64,000 bases of DNA from Martelella lutilitoris (lineage in GTDB: Bacteria; Pseudomonadota; Alphaproteobacteria; Rhizobiales; Rhizobiaceae). Position 1 is the first letter of the stretch. Each line of letters opens with the position of its first letter. Positions 46,050 to 54,866 of the stretch are shown piece by piece. The stretch lies in contig NZ_CP066786.1 in assembly GCF_016598595.1 (NCBI RefSeq), forward strand, positions 271,501-335,500, read 5' to 3'. Both the position numbers and the translations under genes were made by a program. The notes under the pieces are model-generated. The model was not told the DNA's origin and did not search any database. It saw nothing but the letters and a program-made list of their open reading frames with translations.

Positions 46050-47099
46050 TTACGGGATCGAAGCCAGCCATTCCGGCGTTGCGAATTTCTCGTCCGCCAG
46101 CGCCCCGGCAGCCCTGTATTCGTCCGGCGTCACCTTGCCGTCGCGCCCGCCGTTCAGTTCCATGAAGGTCGCCTTCATCCGGTCGATCACCGCCCGGCGG
46201 TCGAGCCCGGTCTGGCTGCGGACGGGATCGACCCGCTTGGCCGCGCTCTTGGTGCCCTTGTCGGAGAGCTTTTCCCGGCCGATCCGGAGCACCTGCATCA
46301 TCTTGTCGGCATCCATGTCATAGGCCATGGTCACGTGGTGCAGCACGGTGCCGCCGCCATAGCGCTTCTGCGCTGCGCCGCCGATCTTGCCCTTCGAGCT
46401 CGCAATGTCGTTGAGCGGCTTGTAGAAGGCATCGACGCCCAGATCATTGAGCGCCTTCAGCACCCAGTTGTCGAGAAAGGCATAGCTGTCGGCAAAGCTC
46501 ATGCCGTCGACCAGTTCGCCCGGCGCGTAGAGCGAATAGGTAATCGCCGTGCCCGGCTCGACGAACATCGCGCCGCCGCCGGTCACCCGGCGCACGGTCT
46601 GAACGCCGAGCCTTTCGGTTGCTTCCAGGTCCACCTCGTTCCTCAGGGACTGGAACGCGCCGATGATGATGGCGGGGCGCTCCCATTCCCAGAAGCGCAG
46701 CGTCGGCGCGCGACGGCCTTCGGCAACGGCGCGCGCCAGGACATCGTCTATGGCGAGATGCATGGCCGGGGTCTCCGCGCCGGTATCGATGATCTCCCAT
46801 TCGAAATCGCGCCAGGTCTTGGCAACGCCCAGCGCCCGGCGCACGGCGATCGCCACCGATTCCAGGCTGAAGCCGATCAGGGCGGCATCGGGCCTGAGCT
46901 TTGCCTTCAGCGCCGCCACCATGGCCTCGGCCGAACTCGTCGCCTGCAGGCCCTCAAGGGCGGCGCAGAGGTCGGAAAGCGCCTCCGGCGGCTCGAGGAA
47001 GAAGTCGCCGGCGATCTGGACGCTGGAAAGCCTGTCGTCGCGCAATTCGACGTCGGCGACCACCAGCTTGCCGCCGGGAACCTTGTATTCGCCATGCAT
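46050..47099 (-). CDS. Lipoate-protein ligase with N-terminal accessory domain
   Basis: This 349-residue protein activates free lipoate with ATP and attaches it to lipoyl domains. The first 70 residues (HGEYKVPGGKLVVADVEL, then VQIAGDFFLEP) resemble the accessory domain that follows the catalytic part in E. coli LplA. The catalytic domain comes second, with RRVTGGGAMFVEPG at about 170-184, FWEWERPAIIIGAFQ, and the ASSKGKIGGAAQKR stretch carrying the lipoyl-AMP Lys. So the two modules are in swapped order. The ATG at 47099 has an AGGAG site nine bases upstream. Confidence 0.87.
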   Translation of the reverse strand: MHGEYKVPGGKLVVADVELRDDRLSSVQIAGDFFLEPPEALSDLCAALEGLQATSSAEAMVAALKAKLRPDAALIGFSLESVAIAVRRALGVAKTWRDFEWEIIDTGAETPAMHLAIDDVLARAVAEGRRAPTLRFWEWERPAIIIGAFQSLRNEVDLEATERLGVQTVRRVTGGGAMFVEPGTAITYSLYAPGELVDGMSFADSYAFLDNWVLKALNDLGVDAFYKPLNDIASSKGKIGGAAQKRYGGGTVLHHVTMAYDMDADKMMQVLRIGREKLSDKGTKSAAKRVDPVRSQTGLDRRAVIDRMKATFMELNGGRDGKVTPDEYRAAGALADEKFATPEWLASIP

Positions 47100-47262
47100 G
47101 ATGTGAAACTCCTGCCTTGCATTCAAAAGCCGGAAAACCGGTCGCCCTTCCATAGACCCGCCCGTCCGCTTCGCGCAAGCCGGCCCCTTTATGATCCCTG
47201 TCATGGAATGGTCGTGAAAATCGGTCTATCTGGTGACGGTGAGAGAAAGGGAGGAGAAGGTC

Positions 47263-48747
47263 ATGGTTGCCTTCGAGCATTTTGCCGACATGGACGATGT
47301 CTGGGGCCTGACCGAGCGCGTGGAAAGCCTGCGCGACCTGGTGGCAAACGAGGCACGCCCGATCCTGCAGGGTTTCGGTCCGGAGGCCGCGTCGCTGCCG
47401 GGCATCGTCAATCTGGCGCATTACCTGGCATTGCGCCACCACGACGTGCGCCCGCTGCAGCGCGCGCTGATGCGCCACGGGCTTTCCTCGCTCGGCCGGC
47501 TGGAAAGCCGGGTCCTGCCGACGCTCGATGCCGTGCTTGTCGCCCTTGCGGCGCGGTCCGGACGGCAGAGCCCCGTGCCGCTGCCATCGTCGGAGGCGTT
47601 CTTCGCCGGCGAAGCGCGACTGGAACAGGCCACCGACCTGATGTTCGGTCCGCCGCCGGCGCACCGGCGCAGCCGCATCATGGTGACGCTGGCGAGCGAG
47701 GCGGCGGAAGACCCGGCCTTCGTCGCCGATCTCGTGCGCCGCGGCATGGATATCGTCCGCATCAACTGCGCCCATGACGGACCGGAGGCCTGGCGGGCCA
47801 TGGCGAAGCATGCGCGGGCGGCGGGCGATGCGGCCGGGCGGCGCATCACCGTTCTGATGGATATCGCCGGCCCCAAGATCCGCACCCAACAGGTCCTGCT
47901 CGCGGAACGCAAGCTGAAGGCCAATGTCGGCGACCGCATCCGCCTGGTGGCCTCGGGCGAACCATCGCTTTTCGATGATGTCCGCTTCGCCGTCAGCGTA
48001 TCGCTGCCGGAAATGGTGACGCGGCTGAAGGTCGGCGACCGCGTGCTCTATGATGACGGCAAGCTGCAGACCGTGGTGACGGAGGTTGGCGACGGCATGG
48101 CGGTGATCAGGGTCGAACGCGCCAAGGCCAACGGCGCGCGGCTGAAGCCGGAAAAGGGGCTGAACCTGCCCGATACAGCGCTTGGCCTTTCGCCGCTGAC
48201 GGCCAAGGACGAGGGCGATATTTCGACCGTGGTCGAATGCGCCGATATGGTCGGCTATTCCTTCGTCTCGCGCCCGGAAGACCTCGACCTGCTCGATCGG
48301 GAACTCGGCGCCGGCGGCAACGGCAACCCTGGTCTCGGCGTCGTTGCCAAGATCGAGCGGCCGGAAGCGGTGAAGAACCTGCCGGCGCTGATCGCGCGCG
48401 CCGCCGGAAAAAGGGAGTTCGCCGTCATGATCGCGCGCGGCGATCTTGCCGCCGAGATCGGTTTCGAGCGGCTGGCAGAAATGCAGGAGGAGATTCTGTG
48501 GATCTGCGAGGCGGCAGGCATTCCGGTGATCTGGGCGACGCAGGTGCTCGAAAATCTGGTCAGGACCGGCGTGCCATCGCGCGGCGAGATGACCGATGCG
48601 GCCATGGGCGCGCGCGCCGAATGCGTGATGCTGAACAAGGGGCCGGCAGTGGGCGAGGGGGTCTCCACGCTCGACACCCTGCTTGCCCGTATGGACGAGC
48701 ACATGTTCAAGAAGACGCCGGAACTGAGGGCGCTGAAAAGCTGGTAG
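47263..48747 (+). CDS. Pyruvate kinase family protein lacking the C-terminal domain
   Basis: This 494-residue protein has a pyruvate kinase barrel from about residue 137. Recognisable elements are DIVRINCAHD, LMDIAGPKIRT, VVAKIERPEAVKNL, IARGDLAAEIG and WATQVLENLVRTGVPSRGEMTD. Instead of the usual allosteric C-terminal domain, it has an unrelated N-terminal domain of about 130 residues rich in helix. The Ser in the RINFSHG motif is Ala170, which may change the cation need. Such forms occur in some alphaproteobacteria and plants. It may act in glycolysis or on another phosphoenol acid. AGGAG precedes the ATG. Confidence 0.82.
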   Translation: MVAFEHFADMDDVWGLTERVESLRDLVANEARPILQGFGPEAASLPGIVNLAHYLALRHHDVRPLQRALMRHGLSSLGRLESRVLPTLDAVLVALAARSGRQSPVPLPSSEAFFAGEARLEQATDLMFGPPPAHRRSRIMVTLASEAAEDPAFVADLVRRGMDIVRINCAHDGPEAWRAMAKHARAAGDAAGRRITVLMDIAGPKIRTQQVLLAERKLKANVGDRIRLVASGEPSLFDDVRFAVSVSLPEMVTRLKVGDRVLYDDGKLQTVVTEVGDGMAVIRVERAKANGARLKPEKGLNLPDTALGLSPLTAKDEGDISTVVECADMVGYSFVSRPEDLDLLDRELGAGGNGNPGLGVVAKIERPEAVKNLPALIARAAGKREFAVMIARGDLAAEIGFERLAEMQEEILWICEAAGIPVIWATQVLENLVRTGVPSRGEMTDAAMGARAECVMLNKGPAVGEGVSTLDTLLARMDEHMFKKTPELRALKSW

Positions 48748-48778
48748 GGCAAAACGTTCCGCCCGCCCTCTCGACAGC

Positions 48779-48817
48779 CGAAAACCGCCGGCGCGAGACG
48801 CTGGCGGCTCGTTTTCG
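48779..48817. terminator. Inverted repeat between convergent genes, possible bidirectional terminator
   Basis: The CGAAAA/TTTTCG outer arms (48779-48784, 48812-48817) enclose CCGCC/GGCGG inner arms (48785-48789, 48803-48807) with a four-base bulge. It lies between the pyruvate kinase and sugar transferase stops. The outer A/T arms could supply U runs in both directions. Confidence 0.4.
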
Positions 48818-48870
48818 CAAGTGACAGGGTCAACGGGTCGGGTCGGATTTTCGCCCGGGCCCGACGCGGC

Positions 48871-49590
48871 TCAAAAACCGGTGCCGCGACCGACTTCCGA
48901 GCGGATCGTCGCCAGGAGAATCTGCATGTCGAGCATGAAGCTGTAGTTCGACACGTAATAAAGGTCGCACATGATGCGGGCGCGCGCCTCGCCGCGCCGG
49001 GTCGTCGGGCCGCGCCATCCGCGGATCTGGGCAAGGCCGCTCAGTCCAGGGCGCATGACGTGGCGCTGGTGGTATTCCGGCACGAGTTCCTCGAACAGCA
49101 TGCCGCTCGCCAGCATGCCGACGGCGTGGCAGCGCGGGCCAATCAACGACATGTCGCCGCGCAGGACGTTGAAGAGCTGGGGCAGCTCGTCGATATTCGA
49201 CCTTCGCAGGAAAGCGCCGATCTTGGTGATGCGCGGATCGTTTTCGACCGTCTGCTTCACGCCTGTCTTGTCGCCGAGATCGTTGCGCATGGAGCGGAAC
49301 TTGAAGATGTTGATCTTCTTTCCGTAACGGCCCCAGCGCACCTGGCTGAAAAAGACCGGGCCGGGGCTGTCAAGTTTGATGAGGATCGCCACGACCAGAA
49401 AAAGCGGTGCAAGCGCAACCAGCGCACCAAAGGAAATGGCGATATCGAACAGGCGCTTCAGCGCCAGTTGCAGTTTTCGTTTTCTGGAATTGTCAGAAAA
49501 AACAAGCTCGTGGCCAAATGCCCGACGGGGCAATGAGGTCAGTTCCTGAATATGGGCCGTGGGGGAGGCCTGAAAATCCGCCGCGCTCAC
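48871..49590 (-). CDS. ExoY-like undecaprenyl-phosphate sugar phosphotransferase
   Basis: This 239-residue polyprenyl-phosphate sugar transferase would put the first sugar (often galactose or glucose) onto the lipid carrier for exopolysaccharide synthesis. One N-terminal membrane segment lies at about residues 45-70 (LFDIAISFGALVALAPLFLV). The family motifs SPGPVFFSQVRWGRYGK, FKFRSM, SNIDELPQLFNVLRGDMSLI and RPGLSGLAQIRG follow. It stands alone: no polymer-export or glycosyltransferase genes are in the window, so it may control polymer level from a distance. A possible promoter and long leader lie upstream. Confidence 0.9.
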   Translation of the reverse strand: MSAADFQASPTAHIQELTSLPRRAFGHELVFSDNSRKRKLQLALKRLFDIAISFGALVALAPLFLVVAILIKLDSPGPVFFSQVRWGRYGKKINIFKFRSMRNDLGDKTGVKQTVENDPRITKIGAFLRRSNIDELPQLFNVLRGDMSLIGPRCHAVGMLASGMLFEELVPEYHQRHVMRPGLSGLAQIRGWRGPTTRRGEARARIMCDLYYVSNYSFMLDMQILLATIRSEVGRGTGF

Positions 49591-49986
49591 TGAAGCACCC
49601 TCTGTGTTTGCAATCGCTTATATTGTTAAGATGAATTGAATGTATCCTGTTCTAACTCGTCTCCGCAAAAAAGTCATTAGCTGATGCCGCTTTTTTGGTC
49701 TGTTTTCGCCGCAAACGAGACAGGCGGAACTTGACGTTAACTGGAGCGCACAGTCTTTCTCCCGGGGCCTCGCAGTAATTTATTTGTATAGTGCTGGATT
49801 TATTGTTCTTTTTGGATTTTGTCAAGCTTTTCGAAAAGCGGCGGCCGCCTCCGTTCAGGCCCAGCCATGCGGCTGGCGAAAGGCAGACTTGCATGCCAGC
49901 ATAGCTCAGCCATCGGAATCTCGCCTGACTTCTGCCGGTCCGGCTTGATGTTTGCAGACAAAAGAGAAAATAACATGCTGAGAAAC
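49591..49986 (-). promoter_or_regulatory. Leader and promoter region of the ExoY-like gene
   Basis: About 396 AT-rich bases. On the minus strand a strong -35 TTGACA (49820-49825) is followed after 17 bases by -10 TAAATC (49797-49802). This would give the sugar transferase mRNA a leader of about 200 bases. The leader holds an inverted repeat CAAAAAAG/CTTTTTTG (49666-49673, 49690-49697) that could form a hairpin with a U run. Next to the -35 is a perfect palindrome GCTTTTCGAAAAGC (49826-49839), a possible operator. No gene is visible. Confidence 0.5.
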
Positions 49987-50061
49987 TGGAGCGGGCGAAG
50001 GGATTCGAACCCTCGACCCCAACCTTGGCAAGGTTGTGCTCTACCCCTGAGCTACACCCGC
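49987..50061 (-). tRNA. tRNA-Gly (anticodon GCC)
   Basis: A complete cloverleaf on the minus strand. The seven-pair acceptor stem GCGGGTG/CGCCCGC has one G-U pair; the D arm contains GCTCAGGGGTAGAGC, and the anticodon loop is TTGCCAA, so the anticodon is GCC (50027-50029). The T arm carries GGTTCGAATCCC. The CCA end is encoded (49987-49989). A possible promoter TTGCAT, 17 bases, CATATA lies about 60 bases upstream on the minus strand. No truncated copy of its 3' end is seen elsewhere in the window, so there is no sign of an integrated element. Confidence 0.97.
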
Positions 50062-50544
50062 TCATAACACCGGTCGGGGGTAAGGCTGTGACCGGCGGTG
50101 TCACCATGTCGGCGACGAGGGCGTATATGGCCTAACCCGATTTCAAATGCAACAGGCAAATGACGGATTTCTGGTTTTTTTTGCATTTGGAAAATAACGC
50201 ATTCATTTCAGTGGCTTAGTAGTAGGGGTTCCGCCACCGGCGGGGAAGGGCCTGAGCCGGCCTGCCGGATATGCAGCGAGCGGAGACGCGTTTCGCTGGC
50301 GCGCCTCCGCTCGCGCATCGTGGCCGAGAAGAGATTCCAGCGGCCGCCAGAGGCTGCCGGAAGCGCAGCGCCAGACCGTCCCTTTCTGTCTGGACAAGTG
50401 GCTTTTTCGGCGATAACAAGGTTGCTGACACGAAACTGCAAGCGAAAAATGCGGTTTTTCTGCAATTTCGACATTTGCTGTCGAGCCCAATCAGCCAAGG
50501 TGCGGCAAGACTACGTTTTCAGGAACAATCGGGAGGACAAGAAC
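50062..50544 (+). other. Intergenic region with a GC-rich structured block (possible RNA gene or leader)
   Basis: About 483 bases. AT-rich stretches flank a GC-rich block at roughly 50231-50400 that can fold into several hairpins: CCGCC/GGCGG near 50231-50244, a ten-pair perfect stem GCGAGCGGAG/CTCCGCTCGC (50276-50285 with 50305-50314) extended by an inner CGCG/CGCG, and CCAGAC/GTCTGG near 50374-50393, then CTTTTTC about ten bases later. It could be a non-coding RNA or the leader of the following isomerase-family gene. It matches no RNA family I recognise (not SRP RNA, 6S, RNase P or tmRNA). Confidence 0.35.
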
Positions 50545-52134
50545 ATGACCGAGATCATGCTGGTGGCCAGCGGCGACCTGCGCGAGAGCGCCAATACCAA
50601 ATGCTGGCCAACGCAAAAGGCGATGGAGGACAAGCTTGCCGCCGTCGTCGCCGAGATGGGGCACACGCTGAAGCGCGCCCATCCGGTGAAGCCCGAGGGT
50701 CACGGCTTCATCGCCACCCAGCGCGAGGGCATGGATGTTTTCAGGACGATCGACCCGAATGCTCCGGTCATCGTGGCGGAGGCCGTCTGGCAGTATTCGC
50801 ATCACGTCCTGCCGGGGCTTTCCTCGCACAAGGGGCCGATCCTGACGGTCGCCAACTGGTCGGGACAGTGGCCGGGCCTCGTCGGCCTCCTGAACCTCAA
50901 CGGTTCGCTGACCAAGGCCGGCATCGCCTATTCCTCGCTCTGGAGCGAGACTTTCGAGGACGATTTCTTCCGCAACGGCCTCAAAAGCTGGCTCGAGAGC
51001 GGCGCGATTGCCCACGACGAAAGCCATGTTCGCGCGTTCGATGCGGCGAAGGTGCCCGCCGAGCTTGCAGGCCTTGCCGATGACATCGCCGCCGATATGG
51101 CCGGCAACAAGGTGATCATGGGCGTCTTCGACGAGGGCTGCATGGGCATGTACAATGCCATCATCCCCGACGAGATGCTGATGCCGCTCGGCGTGTTCAA
51201 GGAGCGGCTGTCGCAGTCAGCGCTCTATCACGCGACCAAACAGGTTCCCGAAGAGGAAGCGCGCGCGGCCTATCAATGGATGCTCGACAAGGGCATGACC
51301 TTCCATTTCGGCGCGGACCCGAAGGAGGAACTGACCGAGGATCAGGTCATCGACCAGTGCCGCATGTATATCGCCGCGGTCCGGCTTGCCGATTTCTTCG
51401 GCTGCGAGGCGATCGGCATCCAGTACCAGCAGGGGCTGAAGGACCTGCTGCCGGCCTCCGATCTGGTCGAGGGCATGCTCAACAATGACGAGCGCCCGCC
51501 GGTTGCGCGCGCTGACGGATCGATCATCCGCGATGGCCGTGCGATCGTGCATTTCAACGAGGTCGATGAATGCGCCGGGCTTGATGCGGTGCTGACCAAC
51601 CGCCTGCACCGCGCGCTCGGTCAGCCGGTGGAAACGACGCTGCACGATCTGCGCTGGGGCGACGCCGACAAGTCCGGCTCGCGTGACGATTTCGTCTGGG
51701 TATTCGAGATCTCCGGCGCCGCGCCGCCTGCTCATCACGAGGGCGGCTGGGCCGGTTCCGAAAGCTATCGTCAGCCGTCCATGTTCTTCCCCTTCGGCGG
51801 CGGCACGTTGAAGGGCTATGCCAAACCCGGCGAGATCGTCTGGAGCCGCATTTTCGTCAAGGACGGCGCGCTTCACATGGATATCGGGCGAGGCCAGGCG
51901 GTCAAGCTGCCGCCGGAAGAGTGCGAGCGCCGCAGCCGCGCCACGGATTATCCCTGGCCGATCATGAATGCGGTGCTGACCGGCGTTTCGCGCGACCAGA
52001 TGATGGCCCGCCACAAGGCCAACCACATCCAGGTGGCTTACGCGCTTTCCGCCGAGGAGGCCGACACGGCGATGATGGCCAAGGCGGCTCTGGCGGCGAA
52101 GATGGGCATGACGGTCAGCCTTTGCGGCGTTTGA
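50545..52134 (+). CDS. Fucose isomerase-family protein
   Basis: This 529-residue protein resembles the L-fucose/L-arabinose isomerase superfamily. Distinguishing stretches are [19 protein letters not shown] at the N-terminus, [19 protein letters not shown], and [17 protein letters not shown] in the middle, where metal ligands are expected, with [14 protein letters not shown] later. A GGGAGG site lies seven bases before the ATG; the open frame further upstream crosses the structured region and is not coding. No sugar transporter or kinase is near, so the substrate is unknown. It may be a stand-alone ketose-aldose isomerase. Confidence 0.75.
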   Translation: MTEIMLVASGDLRESANTKCWPTQKAMEDKLAAVVAEMGHTLKRAHPVKPEGHGFIATQREGMDVFRTIDPNAPVIVAEAVWQYSHHVLPGLSSHKGPILTVANWSGQWPGLVGLLNLNGSLTKAGIAYSSLWSETFEDDFFRNGLKSWLESGAIAHDESHVRAFDAAKVPAELAGLADDIAADMAGNKVIMGVFDEGCMGMYNAIIPDEMLMPLGVFKERLSQSALYHATKQVPEEEARAAYQWMLDKGMTFHFGADPKEELTEDQVIDQCRMYIAAVRLADFFGCEAIGIQYQQGLKDLLPASDLVEGMLNNDERPPVARADGSIIRDGRAIVHFNEVDECAGLDAVLTNRLHRALGQPVETTLHDLRWGDADKSGSRDDFVWVFEISGAAPPAHHEGGWAGSESYRQPSMFFPFGGGTLKGYAKPGEIVWSRIFVKDGALHMDIGRGQAVKLPPEECERRSRATDYPWPIMNAVLTGVSRDQMMARHKANHIQVAYALSAEEADTAMMAKAALAAKMGMTVSLCGV

Positions 52135-52254
52135 TCTGCCTCGCCTGACATTATTGCGATGGCACCGCGTTTGCGGGGCCATTGTTGCATTCGGCGGCGA
52201 ATGGTGGTGAAAAGGCGCGACACGTTTTCACGCCCATTCGAAGTGCCAGCCGCC

Positions 52255-52758
52255 ATGACCGAGACCAAGACTGCCGATGATCTCTTCGCCTTCCTCGATG
52301 AACTCGGGATCACTTACGAGAACCGCGAGCACCGCGCGGTCTTCACCGTTGCCGAAGGCGATGATCTGCGCGCGGAAATTCCGGGCGGCCACACCAAGAA
52401 CCTGTTTGTCAAGGACAAGAAAAGCCGATATTTCCTGCTCACCGTCGAGGAATATGCGACGGTTGACCTGAAACAGGTGCATAATCTGATCGGCGCATCG
52501 GGCAGGGTCTCCTTCGGCAAGCCGGACGCGTTGATGGACTATCTCGGCGTCGAGCCGGGGTCGGTCACCGCGCTTGGCGCGATCAACGATACGGCGCGTC
52601 AGGTCACCTTCATCCTCGATGCCGACCTGATGGAAAACGAGACCATCAATTGCCATCCCTTGCGCAATACGGCGACGACCTCGATCGGGCGCGATGATCT
52701 GCTGCGCTTCATCCGGGCGACCGGGCACGAGCCGCTTGTCTTGAAAGTGACGGCGTGA
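52255..52758 (+). CDS. YbaK/ProX-type prolyl-tRNA editing protein
   Basis: This 167-residue protein of the YbaK/INS superfamily hydrolyses mischarged Ala-tRNA(Pro) in trans. The conserved GGHTKNLFVKDKK stretch (residues 45-57) carries the Lys used for tRNA CCA-end binding, and TALGAINDTARQVTFILD and NCHPLRNTATTSI near the end are typical of the ProX branch. The start at 52255 (MTETKTADDLFAFLDEL) follows the family N-terminus; its ribosome-binding site is weak. It stands about 120 bases downstream of the isomerase gene. Confidence 0.88.
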   Translation: MTETKTADDLFAFLDELGITYENREHRAVFTVAEGDDLRAEIPGGHTKNLFVKDKKSRYFLLTVEEYATVDLKQVHNLIGASGRVSFGKPDALMDYLGVEPGSVTALGAINDTARQVTFILDADLMENETINCHPLRNTATTSIGRDDLLRFIRATGHEPLVLKVTA

Positions 52759-52816
52759 CACACGATCTACAAACGAAGACAGGAATTGGCCCTTCGGGCC
52801 AGACGGGGAGATAGTG

Positions 52817-53791
52817 ATGAGCGGTTTTGACAATCCATATGGCGGTTCCTTCGGCGGCCAGATGAACGTATCGGCCAATGGCGCCTCCAATGGCGCAACG
52901 CCGCCCGGCGGGCTGATCAAGGACACGACCACGGCCGATTTCGGCAAGGATGTCATCGAGGAATCGCGCACCCAGCCTGTGCTGGTGGATTTCTGGGCGC
53001 CCTGGTGCGGCCCCTGCAAGCAACTTGGTCCGGTCATCGAAAAGGCCGTGACGGCTGCCGGCGGCAAGGTCAAGCTCGTCAAGATGAACATCGACGATCA
53101 TCCGGCAATCGCCGGCCAGCTCGGCATCCAGTCCATTCCCGCCGTCATTGCCTTTTCCAACGGCCAGCCGGTCGATGGTTTCATGGGCGCGGTGCCGGAA
53201 AGCCAGGTGAACGAATTCATCAACAAGCTCTCCGACAAAAGCCCGTCCGAACAGGACCGCAAGGCCGAAATCGCCTCGGCGCTTGATCAGGCCGAACAGC
53301 TTCTGGCGGAAGAAAAGCTGCAGGAGGCAGGCCAGCTTTTTGCCGCCGTCATGCAGGCCGATCCGGAAAATCCGAAGGCGCTTGCCGGCATCGGCCGCTG
53401 CATGGTGGCCGCCGGTCAGATCGATCGCGCCAAGCAGGTGCTCGACCAGGTGCCGGAAGAACTGAAGGACGACGACGCCATCAAGGCGCTTTCCGCCCGC
53501 ATCGCGCAGATCGAGGAAGCCCGCAAGTTCGGCGATCCGGCAGAGCTTGAGCATGCGCTTGCGCTCAATGCCGATGATCACGCCGCCCGCATGAAGCTTG
53601 CCAAGGTACGCAATGCCGAAGGCAAGCGTGACGAGGCGGCCGAACACCTTCTGACGATCATGCGCAAGGATCGCGAATTCGAGGACGACGGCGCGCGCAA
53701 GCAGCTGATCGCCTTCTTCGAAGCCTGGGGTCCGAAGGATCCGGCGACGATCACCGCGCGCCGCAGGCTGTCGACGATCCTGTTTTCTTAG
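52817..53791 (+). CDS. Thioredoxin-TPR protein, CnoX (YbbN)-like
   Basis: This 324-residue protein has a Gly/Asn-rich head (about residues 1-33) and a thioredoxin domain with a full active site, WAPWCGPCK (Cys64, Cys67). TPR-like helices follow from about residue 145. The architecture matches CnoX/YbbN chaperedoxin, which protects substrates from oxidation and passes them to chaperones; E. coli CnoX lacks the first Cys, whereas this one keeps CGPC and may act as a reductase. I chose the ATG at 52817 over the adjoining GTG. The stop codon is the first part of a palindromic repeat. Confidence 0.88.
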   Translation: MSGFDNPYGGSFGGQMNVSANGASNGATPPGGLIKDTTTADFGKDVIEESRTQPVLVDFWAPWCGPCKQLGPVIEKAVTAAGGKVKLVKMNIDDHPAIAGQLGIQSIPAVIAFSNGQPVDGFMGAVPESQVNEFINKLSDKSPSEQDRKAEIASALDQAEQLLAEEKLQEAGQLFAAVMQADPENPKALAGIGRCMVAAGQIDRAKQVLDQVPEELKDDDAIKALSARIAQIEEARKFGDPAELEHALALNADDHAARMKLAKVRNAEGKRDEAAEHLLTIMRKDREFEDDGARKQLIAFFEAWGPKDPATITARRRLSTILFS

Positions 53792-53895
53792 AGCATGTCC
53801 GCGTTGACGTGAATCGCGAACACGCTCTAAGCTTTTGTTTTTCCGCGCGTCCGGACGGAGAACCGGTTTCCACTTTTCCTGGACGCGCTTTAGAG
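53789..53895. repeat. Rhizobial-type intergenic palindromic repeat
   Basis: About 107 bases with two imperfect hairpin units. The first has TAGAGC/GCTCTA arms around TTGACGTGAATCGCG. The second begins GCGCGTCC, ends GGACGCGC and contains ACCGGTTTCCACTTTTCC. This text recurs in many rhizobial genomes as a short dispersed repeat; I recognise it from memory. The TAG stop of the thioredoxin gene is its first triplet. No second copy was seen in this window. Confidence 0.75.
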
Positions 53896-53906
53896 GGACA
53901 CGTTCC

Positions 53907-54572
53907 ATGCAGGTTGGCAATGCCCGATATCTGACGCGGAAAGACTTGCCGGAAGTGGTTCCGGTGTTTCCGCTGACGGGCGGATTGTTGCTGCCGCAGG
54001 GGCAATTGCCGCTCAACATCTTCGAGCCGCGCTATCTGGCGATGGTCGACCAAGCGATCTCGGGCAACCGGCTGATCGCCATGGTCCAGCCCGCCCACCA
54101 CGACGAGACGCTGAGCGTCAATGACGCCACGCCGCTTTCCAATATCGGCTGCGTCGGCCGGGTCACCTCGTTTGCCGAGACCGGCGACGGGCGCTATCTC
54201 GTGGCCCTGACCGGAATCTGCCGGGTCCGGCTGATCGAGGAGGTGCGCACGGCAAAACCCTTCCGCAGTTTCGAGATCGCCCCCTTCATGGGCGATCTCA
54301 ATCTGGAGGCGCAGGAGGAAAGCGTCGACCGCGCCGCCCTTCTGGGAGCCTTCAGGGATTATCTCGAGGCGGAGGGGCTGGAGACGGAGTGGGCGCATAT
54401 CGAACAGGCGGGCAATCTGACGCTGGTGAACTCGCTCTCCATGATGGCGCCCTTTGGCCCGGCGGAGAAGCAGGCGCTTCTGGAAGCGCCGGACCTGAAG
54501 ACCCGGGCCGAGCTGTTCGTGGCGATCATCGAATTCGCGCTTGCCGGCGATCCCGGCGACAAGCTGCAATAG
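53907..54572 (+). CDS. LON peptidase substrate-binding domain protein
   Basis: This 221-residue stand-alone Lon N-terminal domain (PUA-like) shows [30 protein letters not shown], then [29 protein letters not shown], and a helical C-terminal part. It lacks the ATPase and protease domains of Lon. Such proteins are common in rhizobia; they may recruit or regulate proteolysis, but no activity is settled. It starts eleven bases after the repeat and is followed closely by the Trm112-like gene. Confidence 0.9.
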   Translation: MQVGNARYLTRKDLPEVVPVFPLTGGLLLPQGQLPLNIFEPRYLAMVDQAISGNRLIAMVQPAHHDETLSVNDATPLSNIGCVGRVTSFAETGDGRYLVALTGICRVRLIEEVRTAKPFRSFEIAPFMGDLNLEAQEESVDRAALLGAFRDYLEAEGLETEWAHIEQAGNLTLVNSLSMMAPFGPAEKQALLEAPDLKTRAELFVAIIEFALAGDPGDKLQ

Positions 54573-54582
54573 GCGACCGGCC

Positions 54583-54771
54583 ATGGCCAAGAAGGATGCC
54601 GGGATCGATCCGAAAATGCTGGAGCTTCTCGTCTGCCCGGTGACCAAGGGCAGGCTCGATTATGATGCCGAGCGCCAGGAGCTCGTCTCGCGGAAGGCGC
54701 GGCTTGCCTATCCCATTCGTGACGGCGTGCCGATCATGCTCGCATCCGAGGCCAGACCGATCGAGGTTTAA
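54583..54771 (+). CDS. Trm112/UPF0434-like small zinc-ribbon protein
   Basis: This 62-residue protein shows the UPF0434/Trm112 pattern [15 protein letters not shown] followed by [14 protein letters not shown]. In eukaryotes Trm112 activates methyltransferases; in bacteria the function of this form is not settled. Only one Cys of the ancestral zinc ribbon is left, so zinc binding is doubtful. The ATG at 54583 lies ten bases after the LON-domain gene, suggesting one operon. Confidence 0.9.
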   Translation: MAKKDAGIDPKMLELLVCPVTKGRLDYDAERQELVSRKARLAYPIRDGVPIMLASEARPIEV

Positions 54772-54811
54772 GCATTCGGAAAGCCTGGTTTTAACAGAAC
54801 CGCTTCGCCAC

Positions 54812-54840
54812 TTGCTGAGAGCCGGGCGCTCGACTAGTTT
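54812..54840 (+). promoter_or_regulatory. Candidate promoter of the three-gene cassette
   Basis: A -35 TTGCTG, a 17-base spacer and a -10 TAGTTT lie 27 bases before the ATG at 54867 and 40 bases after the Trm112 stop. The match is modest and the call is by inspection. Confidence 0.35.
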
Positions 54841-54866
54841 CGATCGCAGCAGGGGTGGTGAAGACG

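Noticed and set aside
45363..47777. A plus-strand open frame opposite the BadF kinase and lipoate ligase
   Set aside because: The minus-strand genes have complete motifs and ribosome-binding sites; the plus frame has neither.
49987..50061. tRNA-Gly as an attachment site for an integrated element
   Set aside because: No integrase, no phage or plasmid genes and no second copy of the tRNA 3' end are present in the window.
49652..50107. A minus-strand open frame across the tRNA-Gly gene
   Set aside because: It runs through a tRNA with perfect cloverleaf pairing and has no recognisable protein sequence.
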